A stretch of DNA of 59,081 bases from an uncultured bacterium (GCA_903884945.1 CAISGR010000145.1:1-59081), one strand, 5' to 3'; shown: positions 1 to 8,144, numbered from the stretch's first letter. Notes: generated from the sequence alone by a model not told the origin. Numbers and translations are program-made.

Positions 1-184
1 CGCGCCGGGCGTCGGCGGCGCGCAGGCCGGCGGCGGCCGCGTCGAGGGCGGGGGAGGCGGCGCGCGCGTGATCGAGCGCCTGTTCGAGCGTGAGGACCGG
101 CCCGGCCTGGGCCCGGGGCACGGTCTGGCCCTGCGCCACGGCGGCACAGGACACGGCCAGCACGGCCGCGATGATGCGATGCAT
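1..184 (-). CDS. TolC-family outer-membrane efflux protein, N-terminal part
   Basis: Only about the first 61 codons are in the window; the gene runs off the left edge. The start (ATG at 184) opens a Sec signal peptide (MHRIIAAVLAVSCAAVAQGQ) followed by LTLEQALDHA and an Ala/Leu-rich helix, the usual beginning of the first repeat of TolC/CusC/CzcC-type outer-membrane factors. These form the periplasm-spanning exit duct of RND efflux pumps. The small His-rich exported protein encoded directly upstream on the same strand suggests a heavy-metal (Czc/Cus-like) pump, but that is inference: no pump subunit is visible here. The family call is fairly firm, the substrate is not. Confidence 0.72.
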   Translation of the reverse strand, partial: MHRIIAAVLAVSCAAVAQGQTVPRAQAGPVLTLEQALDHARAASPALDAAAAGLRAADARR

Positions 185-252
185 GGGAAAGAGTCTCCTG
201 AAGAACAAGGAAGCCCGTCCGGTCGTCGACCGGCGGGCGATTCACAGGGTCT

Positions 253-585
253 TCAGGCCTGGGGCGGGCGGAGCGCCGGATCGGCGCCGCTTGAGCTGAG
301 CGGGCGATTGGCCGCCACGAACAGCCGCGCCCGGCGATCGATCGCATGGAGCGCACCGGCCGGTGCGGTCGGGGCGGTTATGGTATGGCCATGGCAGGTG
401 CCGTGATGATGCGGATAGCCCTTGCCGTCATCCGCCGGCACCTCGTCGGTGTCGCCGGCGCCATGCGTCGCGAGATCGGCCGACGCGGTCTCCACGCAGC
501 CGATCGGCTCGGCGGCATGCGCCATGCTGGTCCATCCGGTGAGGACCAGCATCAGGCACGCCAGCAGGGGCAGGAGCTTGCGCAT
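253..585 (-). CDS. Small His-rich exported protein, possible metal binder
   Basis: A 110-residue protein with a clear Sec signal peptide (MRKLLPLLACLMLVLTGWTS, then MAHA, cleavage near residue 24). The mature part holds a dense cluster of potential metal ligands: HHH at 59-61, Cys64, His65 and His67. The tail is Pro/Ala/Arg-rich and looks disordered. I do not recognise a named domain. It lies 68 bases upstream of the TolC-type gene on the same strand, so the two are probably co-transcribed; small His-rich periplasmic proteins often open metal-efflux operons. The ATG at 585 was chosen over an upstream in-frame ATG at 630 because only it places the signal peptide at the N-terminus. A role in metal sensing or buffering is inference. 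Confidence 0.6.
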   Translation of the reverse strand: MRKLLPLLACLMLVLTGWTSMAHAAEPIGCVETASADLATHGAGDTDEVPADDGKGYPHHHGTCHGHTITAPTAPAGALHAIDRRARLFVAANRPLSSSGADPALRPPQA

Positions 586-737
586 CGCGGCCCGGGTAGC
601 AGCAACCGGCCGGGCTGTACATCGCGGCACGCGCAGCCGGCTCGGCGAACTTGCGTCAAAGCGGCCGTAACCCCCTTTTCGACAACGTTGGACATTGTTA
701 CGCTCGGCGCAACCAGAACGACCCCGGGAGAGGCCCC

Positions 738-2174
738 ATGACTGACTTTACCCGCCGCCAGATCGGCAAGTCCCTCGTTGCCGCGGGCGCCACGCTCGCC
801 GCCGGCGGTACGGGCGCCACCGCGGCGCTCGCCGCGCCGATCGACCTGAGCTTCCCCAAGGATTTCCGCTGGGGCTGCGCCACGGCCTCCTACCAGATCG
901 AGGGCGCGGTCAACGAGGACGGGCGCGGGCCGACCAACTGGGATGTCTTCTCCCACACCCCGGGCCGCGTCGCGAACGGCGATACCGGGGACGTCGCGTG
1001 CGACAGCTATCACCGCTATGCCGATGATACGAAGCTGCTCACCGGGCTCGGTGTGAAGGCGTATCGCCTGTCGCTCGCCTGGTCGCGCATCTTCCCCGAG
1101 GGCCGCGGCAAGCCCAACCAGAAGGGCGTCGACCATTATGACCGCGTGATCGATACGCTGCTCGCGGCGGGCATCGATCCCTATGTCACCCTGTTTCACT
1201 GGGATCTGCCCCAGGCGCTGCCCGGCGGCTGGCAGTCGCGCGATACCGCGAAGGCGTTCGCCGATTATGCCGGCTTCATGGCGGGCAAGCTGTCCGACCG
1301 GGTCGGCCATTTCATGACGACCAACGAGATCCGCTGCTTCACGGATATCGGCCATCAGGAGGGCCGGCATGCGCCCGGCCTGAAGCTGCCCCCGGCCGAG
1401 GCCAACCAGGTCCGCCACCACGGCGTCCTCGCGCATGGCCTCGGCGTCCAGGCGATCCGTGCCGCCGCGCGCAAGGGCACCCAGGTCGGCCTCGCCGAGA
1501 ACACCGTCTTCCACGTCCCCGTGATCGAGACGCCCGAGCATATCGCGGCGGCGAACAAGGCGACGCGCGAGGAGAATGCGATGTTCCTCACCGCGGTGAT
1601 GGAGGGGCGCTATCTCGACAGCTATCTCGCCGAACAGGGCGCGGCTGCCCCCCGGGTCCAGGCCGGCGACATGGCGGCGATCGGCAGCCCGCTCGATTTC
1701 GTCGCGCTCAACGTCTACGCCCCGGTCTATGTCCGGGCGGATGCGTCGGCCAAGGGCTATGCCATCATCCCCCATCTCGCCTCCTCGCCGCGTATGGCCT
1801 CGCCCTGGCTCTATGTCGGGCCGGAGGTCGCCTATTGGGCGGTGCGCAGTGTCAGCGAGCTCTGGGCCCCGAAATCGCTCTACATCTCCGAAAATGGCTG
1901 CTCCGCCGATGATCCGCTCGTCGCCGGCCGGGTCGACGACGCCGATCGCGTCATGTTCCTGCGCAATTATGTCACGCAGCTCCACCGCGCCGTTGCCGAG
2001 GGCTATCCGCTCCACGGCTATTTCCTGTGGAGCCTGATGGACAATTTCGAATGGGCCGACGGGTATACCAAGCGCTTCGGCATCCATTATGTCGATTTCG
2101 CCACCGGCCAGCGCATCCCGAAGCTCAGCGCGGCCTGGTACCGCGAGCTGATCGCCCGCAACGCGGTGGTGTGA
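738..2174 (+). CDS. Glycoside hydrolase family 1 beta-glucosidase, Tat-exported
   Basis: A 478-residue retaining beta-glycosidase of family GH1, normal length for the family plus a signal. Residues 1-32 form a Tat signal (TRRQIGKSL, then an Ala-rich stretch ending ALA), so a folded enzyme should reach the periplasm. The GH1 core follows: the QIEGAVNEDGRG substrate loop, the acid/base motif TTNEIRCF with Glu197, the nucleophile motif YISENG with Glu385, and the terminal YFLWSLMDNFEW aglycone signature. The acid/base motif has Ile where most GH1 enzymes have Pro (NEP). The ATG at 738 is preceded by GGGAGAGG, and upstream frames only add low-complexity sequence. The gene is monocistronic. Likely substrates are beta-glucosides or cellobiose-type oligosaccharides; linkage specificity cannot be read. 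Confidence 0.9.
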   Translation: MTDFTRRQIGKSLVAAGATLAAGGTGATAALAAPIDLSFPKDFRWGCATASYQIEGAVNEDGRGPTNWDVFSHTPGRVANGDTGDVACDSYHRYADDTKLLTGLGVKAYRLSLAWSRIFPEGRGKPNQKGVDHYDRVIDTLLAAGIDPYVTLFHWDLPQALPGGWQSRDTAKAFADYAGFMAGKLSDRVGHFMTTNEIRCFTDIGHQEGRHAPGLKLPPAEANQVRHHGVLAHGLGVQAIRAAARKGTQVGLAENTVFHVPVIETPEHIAAANKATREENAMFLTAVMEGRYLDSYLAEQGAAAPRVQAGDMAAIGSPLDFVALNVYAPVYVRADASAKGYAIIPHLASSPRMASPWLYVGPEVAYWAVRSVSELWAPKSLYISENGCSADDPLVAGRVDDADRVMFLRNYVTQLHRAVAEGYPLHGYFLWSLMDNFEWADGYTKRFGIHYVDFATGQRIPKLSAAWYRELIARNAVV

Positions 2175-2217
2175 CCGGGACGGCGAAGCCGCCCGGGGGC
2201 TGACGGCCGGCCGCGCC

Positions 2218-2835
2218 CTAGTCCCGGGAGCTGCGCTTTGCGTCCGGTGCGAACGGGTCTTTCGGGATCCGGTCGGAACGCCGCTCCTCGCGCGCACCGG
2301 TCGCCGCTTTCGTCCTGAAGACGTCGACGCAACGGCGCAGCTCGGCAACGGCAGCGCCGCTCCCGTCGAGGCTCAGCTGCTCGACCGGCACGTCGCCGCG
2401 ATAGATGTGAAGGGCCCTGGATGCGGCAAAATAGGCGGGGAATTTCGCTTCGAAGTTCGTGACGAACCCCTTCTTCCCGTCCGACGCCATGCCGACGACC
2501 GGGTGGTTGGCATAGCCGCCATCGGAGAGACGAAAGCTCAACTGCCACCGGTCCTTCGGCTTGATCGACCAGTTGCCGTTCAGGACCGAGAGACGATTGC
2601 TGCCGTCGACGTCGAGCCCCAGCAACAGGGTGGTTGCCCCGGCTCCCTCGTACGTCCTGGTCATGAAGCAGCCGCCCTTGTCCTTGCTCGCCGCCACCGT
2701 CCAGCCATCGACTTGCCGCGCCGCATATTCCTGGGCGGCCGCATCGGCGCTCGCGAACAGCCCGGCGACGAGCGTGAACGGCATCATCGAAGGGCGAACG
2801 ATCACCCGAAACCACGCATGGGCTGGCTCATACAT
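2218..2835 (-). CDS. Exported protein of unknown function
   Basis: About 205 residues if started at the ATG at 2835, or 189 from the tandem ATG at 2787. The N-terminus has two Arg followed by MMPFTLVAGLFASADAAAQ, a plausible Sec signal. The mature part is beta-rich, with VDGWTVAASKDKGGCFM and later NGNWSIKPKDRWQLSFRLSDG, then an RRCVDVF stretch and a charged disordered tail. The two Cys (GGCF and RRCV) could form a disulfide. The layout (tryptophan-bearing opening strand, then C-x-M) faintly recalls IalB-type periplasmic proteins, but I cannot assign a family. It is transcribed away from marR; the shared spacer (2836-3097) holds the marR operator and promoter. Confidence 0.6.
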   Translation of the reverse strand: MYEPAHAWFRVIVRPSMMPFTLVAGLFASADAAAQEYAARQVDGWTVAASKDKGGCFMTRTYEGAGATTLLLGLDVDGSNRLSVLNGNWSIKPKDRWQLSFRLSDGGYANHPVVGMASDGKKGFVTNFEAKFPAYFAASRALHIYRGDVPVEQLSLDGSGAAVAELRRCVDVFRTKAATGAREERRSDRIPKDPFAPDAKRSSRD

Positions 2836-3050
2836 TCGGTACCTGATCTCCACGGCGATTGATCGGATGGCGCCGCCGCAAGCCATGAACGCAGCGCGAT
2901 GGCGATCGCTCCGCAGCCCATGGGACGAATCATGCCGCGGATCGAGTCCCGCGTCGTTGGTTTGTGCGGCCTCCCTCGTCGGCAGCCGCCGGTGCGGCGC
3001 GGCGTCGTCCCGCGGCATTCGAAAGTGGCATGCGCGGGTGCAGGAAATAA

Positions 3051-3097
3051 TATGAAGGCATCTTCACATATGACTTCCGATTGGCTATGATCGGGCG
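3051..3097 (+). promoter_or_regulatory. marR promoter and operator, apparently leaderless
   Basis: A -35 TTCACA (3063-3068), a 17-base spacer and a -10 TATGAT (3086-3091) are followed after only six bases by the marR ATG at 3098. Transcription would start at or next to the start codon, giving a leaderless mRNA, and no Shine-Dalgarno sequence is present. A short inverted repeat, TGAAG-GCAT-CTTCA (3053-3066), overlaps the -35 box and is a natural autorepression operator for a MarR dimer. The elements are read directly; function is inferred. Confidence 0.55.
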
Positions 3098-3562
3098 ATG
3101 CAGGCTGACGATGATTCCGAAACGCGACCCATTGCTGCGCGGATCGCGCATCAGCTCCGGCTGTTTTCCCGCAGGCTCAAGCGGCGGCTGCGCGATCATT
3201 CCGATACGGGCGATCTGACGCCGTCGCAGGTCGCCGTCCTGCACCGGTTGGAAGAGGGTGGTCCGGCCACCACGTCCGCGCTCGCCCGCGCCGAAGGCAT
3301 GCGGTCCCAGTCGATGGGTTCGGTCGTCGCTGCTCTCGAGGCGGCGGGCCTCGTGGCAGGCGCGCCCGATCCGGCGGACGGTCGGCAGACCCTGTTGTCG
3401 CTGACGGAGCATTGCCGGGAATGGGTGTCCCAGGGCCGCGCCGCGCGCCAGGACTGGCTTTCGAGCGCGATCGAAAGCCGCCTGTCGCACCAGGATCAGG
3501 CGCAATTGATCGCGGCGCTCCCGTTGCTCCTGCGGCTCGTCGCCGACAGCGACGAATTCTGA
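3098..3562 (+). CDS. MarR-family transcriptional regulator
   Basis: A 154-residue winged-helix regulator. The centre has the MarR pattern: LTPSQVAVLHRLEEGGPATT, then the recognition helix region (LARAEGMRSQSMGSVVAALE) and the wing (DPADGRQTLLSLT), flanked by helical ends that build the dimer. MarR proteins usually repress an adjacent operon and release DNA on binding a phenolic or lipophilic ligand. The gene lies 24 bases upstream of the isochorismatase-like gene, which overlaps the MFS gene, so one three-gene unit under autoregulation is likely. The start at 3098 is fixed by the frame and by the promoter just upstream. Confidence 0.85.
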   Translation: MQADDDSETRPIAARIAHQLRLFSRRLKRRLRDHSDTGDLTPSQVAVLHRLEEGGPATTSALARAEGMRSQSMGSVVAALEAAGLVAGAPDPADGRQTLLSLTEHCREWVSQGRAARQDWLSSAIESRLSHQDQAQLIAALPLLLRLVADSDEF

Positions 3563-3586
3563 TCCACTGCTGAAAGGACCTCAGCC

Positions 3587-4159
3587 ATGCCGGTGACTAT
3601 CCTCGATCCACGAACCGCGCTGATCGTCGTCGATCTGCAGAAGGGCCTGATGGGGGTCGTGCCTTCGACCATTTGGGATCCCCTGATCGGGCGGGCCCAT
3701 GCGCTGGTGACGGCATTTCGGGCAAGAAACCTGCCCATCGTCATCGTTACCGTCGACGGCACCGCGCCTGGCCGGACGGAGCAGGGCAGGCACTTCGAGG
3801 CACCCCCGGGCTTTGCCGATCCGGTCGACGAACTCGATCCGCAGCCGGGCGACATCCTCGTCCGCAAGCAGCGCTGGGGCGCCTTTACCCATAGCGACCT
3901 CGAACAGACACTCCGATCGATCGGGGTTACCCAGGTCGTCGTCATCGGCGTGGCGACCAGCATCGGTGTCGAGTCCACCGCCCGCCAGGCATATGAGGCG
4001 GGCTTCAACGTCACGCTCGCGACGGATGCCATGGCGGATCTGAGCGCGGAGATGCATGACCATAGCATCGCCGCGATCTTCCCGCGGCTCGGCGAAACCG
4101 GTCTCGCCAGCGAGATCGTCGCGCTGCTTGGCGAAACCGGGATCCAGATGCCCGCGTGA
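3587..4159 (+). CDS. Isochorismatase-like hydrolase lacking the catalytic cysteine
   Basis: A 190-residue alpha/beta protein of the isochorismatase (cysteine hydrolase) superfamily. Asp16 (IVVDLQKG) and Lys94 (LVRKQRWGAF) match two of the usual triad residues. At the nucleophile position, where amidohydrolase members read ATNVCV, this protein reads ATSIGV, with Gly127 replacing Cys. EntB/PhzD-type isochorismatases also lack this Cys and use Asp chemistry on a vinyl ether, so a non-amidase activity is more likely than nicotinamidase or ureidoacrylate hydrolase activity. The ATG at 3587 follows AAAGGA at a good distance. The stop overlaps the MFS start (GTGA), so the two are translationally coupled. 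Confidence 0.82.
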   Translation: MPVTILDPRTALIVVDLQKGLMGVVPSTIWDPLIGRAHALVTAFRARNLPIVIVTVDGTAPGRTEQGRHFEAPPGFADPVDELDPQPGDILVRKQRWGAFTHSDLEQTLRSIGVTQVVVIGVATSIGVESTARQAYEAGFNVTLATDAMADLSAEMHDHSIAAIFPRLGETGLASEIVALLGETGIQMPA

Positions 4160-5394
4160 GCGGCGCCACCGCGGGCATGTTCCGGTCGCTGCGCCACCAC
4201 AATTACCGGTTGTGGGCGGCCGGAGCCCTTGTGTCGAACATCGGAACCGGCGTTCAGCGAACCGCGCAGGACTGGCTGGTGCTGGTGGTGCTGACGCGTC
4301 ACAGCGCCTCGGCGGTGGGCATCGTCATGGCGCTGCAATTCGCGCCGCAGCTCCTGCTCCTGCCCTGGACCGGATCGGCGGCCGATCATTCCGACCAGCG
4401 CCGGCTGCTGATGGTCACGCAAGCGAGCATGGGCGTGCTGGCCATGCTGCTCGGCGGGCTGACCGTGGCCGGGGTCGTGCGGCTGTGGCAGGTCTATGCC
4501 TTCGCTTTCCTTTTCGGATGTGCGGCGGCATTCGATGCGCCGGTTCGGCAGATCTTCGTGTCGCAACTGGTCGGCGACGATGACCTCCCCAATGCGGTCA
4601 CGCTGAACACCATGTCGTTCAACCTGGCGAGCCTGATCGGGCCGGCGGCCGCCGGCGTGCTGATCGCTGCGGTCGGGACGGCATGGGCCTTCGTCCTGAA
4701 CGGAGCATCCTTCCTCGCGGTGCTGGCGTCGTTGCTGTTGTTGCGAAACGGCGCGTTGCATCCCTCGACCGCGAGCCCCCGGCGCCGAGGCAGTTTCATG
4801 GAGGGGCTGCGCTATGTCGCCGGCCGGCCCGATCTGATCACGATCCTGGCGATGCTCTTCCTGATCGGGACCTTCGCGCTCAACTTCCCCATCTTCATCT
4901 CGACCATGGCGGTGGGCGTGTTTCACACGGACGCGCGCGGCTTCGGCGCGCTGTCGTCGGTGCTGGCGGTCGGGTCGATCGCCGGCGTGCTGTGGAGCGC
5001 ACGGCAGGGCCGCCCGGCGCTCGCCACGCTGATCTGGAGCGCGGGGCTGCTTGGCGCCGGTTTCGCCCTGGCCAGCGTGGCCCCGAGCTATTGGAGCTTC
5101 GGCGCCGCGTTGGCGGTGATCGGCGTCGCCTGCCTCACCTTCGTGAATGCCACCAATCCGTTGATGCAGCTTTCGACGGAGCCGGCGATGCGCGGCCGCG
5201 TGATGGCGCTGCGGATCGGCGTAGCGCTGGGCGCCACGCCGATCGGCGCACCGATCATCGGCTGGGTTGCCGATCGCTTCGGTCCGCGCTGGGCTCTGGC
5301 GATCGGTGCCGCATCGGGGTTTGCCGCAGCGGCGGTCGGCATCCTTGCGCTGCTCGGAAAGGGGCGATCGTCGGCGGGCCGGTTGATCGACTGA
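4156..5394 (+). CDS. MFS transporter (MFS_3/EntS-like exporter)
   Basis: A 412-residue membrane protein with roughly 12 hydrophobic segments. The N-terminus FRSLRHHNYRLWAAGALVSN and the TAQDWLVL segment are typical of the MFS_3 branch, which includes enterobactin exporter EntS and many putative drug exporters. A central hydrophilic loop around residues 200-215 separates the two six-helix halves. The GTG start at 4156 overlaps the upstream stop by four bases. With MarR control and an isochorismatase-like partner, it most plausibly exports an aromatic or drug-like compound; substrate is inference. Confidence 0.85.
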   Translation: MSGATAGMFRSLRHHNYRLWAAGALVSNIGTGVQRTAQDWLVLVVLTRHSASAVGIVMALQFAPQLLLLPWTGSAADHSDQRRLLMVTQASMGVLAMLLGGLTVAGVVRLWQVYAFAFLFGCAAAFDAPVRQIFVSQLVGDDDLPNAVTLNTMSFNLASLIGPAAAGVLIAAVGTAWAFVLNGASFLAVLASLLLLRNGALHPSTASPRRRGSFMEGLRYVAGRPDLITILAMLFLIGTFALNFPIFISTMAVGVFHTDARGFGALSSVLAVGSIAGVLWSARQGRPALATLIWSAGLLGAGFALASVAPSYWSFGAALAVIGVACLTFVNATNPLMQLSTEPAMRGRVMALRIGVALGATPIGAPIIGWVADRFGPRWALAIGAASGFAAAAVGILALLGKGRSSAGRLID

Positions 5395-5454
5395 CCGGCG
5401 CCGCGCCCGGCGCTCGCAGCGAACGGACCGCAGCTCAGCCGAGAGAAGCCGATC

Positions 5455-6840
5455 CTAGAGCCGCACCGAGGTTCGCAGCCCGACGACCAGGGCGTGCCCG
5501 GGCGGATCGCGATAGTCGGCGAGATCGCCGAGCAGCGCGCCGGACGGGTGGACGATCCATTGCAGGTTCGGTTGCACATAGATCGCGCTGGCCAGCTTCA
5601 GTTGATAGCTCGCCTCGATCACCGCTTCGGCGTCGGCCGGATGGGCGGGGATGCCGGTCAGCGCGGCCTGGTCCCGGATCAGCGCGCGGCGCCGCGGGGA
5701 GGTCCGCGCGATCGCCACGCCCAGCCCGAGGCTGTCGTTCGGCCGGCCGGCGAACGGCGCCGTCAGCGCCAGGCCGCCATCGAGATACAGGTCGATCGGG
5801 TTGCGGTCGGCCGGGCTGGCCGACAGCCGGATAAAGCCGTGCAGGGAGCGCGCGCCCGATCGCCACAGCCGCCCGTCGGCGATCGCATAGGCGGCGTGGT
5901 TCCCGGCATGGCGCGCCGGCTGGCCGCTCGACAGCGGCGCGGCGAGCGAGCCGCCGGCAATATCGTAGCGCAGGTCGTCGAAGCGATCGAAATGCACCCA
6001 GCCGCCCAGCGCGACTGACCAGGCCGGGTCGTCGCCGCCAGCCGATCGCCCGATCTCGCCGATGACGAACGGGCTGCCCTGGAAGCGGAAGCCGTTGAAG
6101 CCGTGCAGGTCGCGGCGCTGCGGGTCGCCGCCGCCCCGGCCGGCGGGGTCGCCGGCAAACAGCGCGATGCGGACGATCGTCCGGGCATCGGCCTGCAGCG
6201 CCACGCGCACGCCGGGCGCTGACAGGGGATAGGCGGGGCCGCCGCTCGGCAGGTCGGTGGCGAAGCTGCCCGGCCATCCGAAGGTGGAATTGACGAACAG
6301 ATTGGCCGTCGGGCTGATCGCGAATTCCTGGCCGGCGGTGAACTGGCCCGCGCGTACCGTCAGCCGGCTGCCCAGTTTCTGCTCGATCCACAGGTTGAAC
6401 AGCCGCAGCGCCGGCTCGGCCTCGATGCCGCTCACCGTCAGGATATTGCCGACGCGCCGGCCGGAAAGTCCCGTGCCCTGGATCGCATGGACGCTCAGAT
6501 GCGCCGACGCGCCGTGCCAGCCGAGCAGCCGGTCCAGGTCGGCATCCGCGATCGCGCCGATTCGCTGCAGATAGGCGCCGCCGGTGCTGCCGCCGCCGCT
6601 GACATCGGCATTGGCGTCGCTGTTATAGGTGAACGCCAGGGTGATCGCCGCCGCCTTGCGCTTCAGCATCTCGCCATTCTCGTCGCGATGCTGCGGGCTG
6701 GCATGCGCGATCCGCGGGGGCGGTTCGGGCGCAGCCTGCGCCAGCGCGCCGGGCGCGGCCGGGATCGCGGCGAGCGCCAGCCCCGCGAGAGGGTGTCCGC
6801 GTCGCCGCCTGCACGTCATCTCACGATCGATCAGCCGCAT
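5455..6840 (-). CDS. OprB-family carbohydrate-selective porin
   Basis: About 461 residues starting at the ATG at 6840. A signal peptide (Arg-rich start, then LAGLALAAIPAAPGALAQA) is followed by a region ending NGEMLKRKAAAITL and a long run of alternating beta strands. OprB-type features include GQFTAGQEFAISPTANLFVN, STFGWPGSF, DLPSGGPAYPL and a last strand ending in an aromatic-poor but hydrophobic VVGLRTSVRL. The family forms 16-stranded outer-membrane channels for sugars. A later ATG at 6819 is possible and would shorten only the n-region. It is single in its direction; the upstream spacer carries repeats listed separately. It could serve uptake of the sugars released by the nearby GH1 enzyme, which is inference. 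Confidence 0.82.
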   Translation of the reverse strand: MRLIDREMTCRRRRGHPLAGLALAAIPAAPGALAQAAPEPPPRIAHASPQHRDENGEMLKRKAAAITLAFTYNSDANADVSGGGSTGGAYLQRIGAIADADLDRLLGWHGASAHLSVHAIQGTGLSGRRVGNILTVSGIEAEPALRLFNLWIEQKLGSRLTVRAGQFTAGQEFAISPTANLFVNSTFGWPGSFATDLPSGGPAYPLSAPGVRVALQADARTIVRIALFAGDPAGRGGGDPQRRDLHGFNGFRFQGSPFVIGEIGRSAGGDDPAWSVALGGWVHFDRFDDLRYDIAGGSLAAPLSSGQPARHAGNHAAYAIADGRLWRSGARSLHGFIRLSASPADRNPIDLYLDGGLALTAPFAGRPNDSLGLGVAIARTSPRRRALIRDQAALTGIPAHPADAEAVIEASYQLKLASAIYVQPNLQWIVHPSGALLGDLADYRDPPGHALVVGLRTSVRL

Positions 6841-7027
6841 GGGCCCACTCCCGGCCTGAAATCCCTGTGGGGGCACCCTGTCCGCAAATCCCGCGCGCCG
6901 CAATCGCACCCGCGCCGCCTCGATTCTATCCAGGCGCGCGCGCTTCCACTCTCGCGCGCCGGGAAGGTCGGGGATGCGAGGAGGAAGCTGCCATGCGACG
7001 GACGACGCCCTGCCGGCAAGTAAGGGT

Positions 7028-7090
7028 CAGGCTATTTCCGATCGATTCTCATAATTCGGCCAATAGAGCCAGGCTAATTCCCGGATCGAT
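7028..7090. repeat. Two imperfect 19-21 bp direct repeats, 42 bp apart
   Basis: CAGGCTATTTCCGATCGAT (7028-7046) recurs as CAGGCTAATTCCCGGATCGAT at 7070-7090, with one substitution and two inserted bases; starts are 42 bp apart, about four helical turns. The copies lie about 190-250 bp upstream of the porin start and could be paired regulator sites. Confidence 0.5.
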
Positions 7091-7093
7091 CAG

Positions 7094-7138
7094 CCATGGA
7101 ATGAAGAGTAACCATGGAATCGATCTGTTCATGGAAAT
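7094..7138. repeat. Three CATGGAAT iterons at 17-18 bp spacing
   Basis: CCATGGAAT occurs at 7094-7102 and 7112-7120, and CATGGAAAT at 7130-7138, giving three near-identical 8-9 bp units with starts 18 and 17 bp apart. The arrangement is read directly from the sequence. It resembles an array of sites for a regulator, but spacing is not an exact helical multiple and function is unknown. Confidence 0.45.
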
Positions 7139-7349
7139 GCCGGCCCCCAAAGCGGCGCCAGCGGCGAAGGAAACGCGCGTCTAAAGTGCGGGTCGACATG
7201 GGCTGGCCAAAATGCCAAATCCGGCGTCGGCGGCGTGCGGGGCGCCGTGCGAGTATTATGTGACGGGCGCATCGATCGATGCGATAACTGCCGGTCGCGG
7301 CGAAGGCCTGGCGAATTATTGCCGCAATACGCTCCCGCCGCCGCCCGCC

Positions 7350-8144
7350 TCAGAGGAGGAAGCTGCCCTCGATCACCGTCACGCAGGTCCCGCCCAGCAC
7401 CACCCGGTCGCCCTCCAGCCGGCAGGTCAGCCGCCCGCCGCGCTGGCTCGCCTGATGGGCGGTGAGGTGGTCGCGCCCGAGCCGCTTCGCCCAATAGGGC
7501 ACGATCACCGCATGCGCGGAGCCGGTCACCGGATCCTCGTCGGTCCCGCCGCCCGGCGCGAAGGCGCGGGTGACGATGTCGCTGTCCGTGCCCGGCGCCG
7601 TCACGATCGTCAGGACGTCGCCCAGCACGGCGAGCCGCCGGAAATCGGGATCGAGCGCGCGCACGGCCGCGGCGCTGTCGAGCACGATCACGGCATAGCG
7701 GGCGGGATGCCACAGGGTCTCGACGGCGTCCGCCAGGCCCAGCGCGGCGACGATCTCGGGCAGCGGCGTCGGGCTCGGTCCCCAGGCCGGCAGCGCCAGT
7801 TCATAGCCGGCGCCCGCGCGCGCCACGTCGAGCACCCCCGCCCGGCGCGTGCGGAAGCGCACCCGGTCAAGCGAGGGATCGCCCGACAGCACGACATGCC
7901 CGCTCGCCAGCGTCGCATGGCCGCACAGCATCACCTCGGTGCGCGGCGTGAACCAGCGCAGCTCGTAATCCGCCTCCCGGCTCGCATCGGGCACCAGGAA
8001 CGCGGTCTCGGACAGGTTGTTCTCGGCGCCGATCGCCTGCAGCAGCGCGTCGTCGAGCCAGGCGGCCAGCGGGATCACCGCGGCCGGATTGCCCGCGAAC
8101 GGCCTGTCCGCAAAGGCGTCGACCTGGACGAAGGGCAGCCTCAC
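7350..8144 (-). CDS. PhzF-family isomerase-like protein
   Basis: A 264-residue protein of the PhzF/diaminopimelate-epimerase fold. The N-terminal signature VDAFADRPFAGNPAAV, the catalytic-type Glu46 in ENNLSETAFL, CGHATLASGHVV, and the second-lobe motif FAPGGGTDEDPVTGSAHA are all present, so both pseudo-symmetric halves are complete. Family members catalyse isomerisation or epimerisation of small acids (PhzF acts on DHHA); most genomic copies, like this one, lie outside phenazine clusters and have unknown substrates. The GTG start at 8144 overlaps the stop of the CDF gene (GTGA). It is the last gene of the pdxH operon. Confidence 0.87.
   Translation of the reverse strand: MRLPFVQVDAFADRPFAGNPAAVIPLAAWLDDALLQAIGAENNLSETAFLVPDASREADYELRWFTPRTEVMLCGHATLASGHVVLSGDPSLDRVRFRTRRAGVLDVARAGAGYELALPAWGPSPTPLPEIVAALGLADAVETLWHPARYAVIVLDSAAAVRALDPDFRRLAVLGDVLTIVTAPGTDSDIVTRAFAPGGGTDEDPVTGSAHAVIVPYWAKRLGRDHLTAHQASQRGGRLTCRLEGDRVVLGGTCVTVIEGSFLL

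Larger units (their letters stand above)
6841..7349. other. Gene-free spacer upstream of the porin
   Basis: About 500 bases between the porin start and the phzF stop. No credible gene is seen on either strand. The stretch 7020-7140 has clearly lower GC than its surroundings and holds direct repeats at two scales (separate entries). Because the phzF-like operon ends here, the region most likely belongs to the control of the porin gene. Confidence 0.6.

Noticed and set aside
682..698. Imperfect inverted repeat ACAACG-TTGGA-CATTGT upstream of the GH1 gene as a LacI-type operator
   Set aside because: Arms match at five of six bases, no sigma-70 boxes flank it at proper spacing, and no LacI gene is nearby.
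2175..2217. Terminator after the GH1 gene
   Set aside because: GC-rich short complementarity is present but there is no T-run and the stem is weak.
7094..7138. CRISPR-like array
   Set aside because: Three 8-9 bp units at 17-18 bp spacing are far too short for CRISPR repeats, and no cas gene is present.
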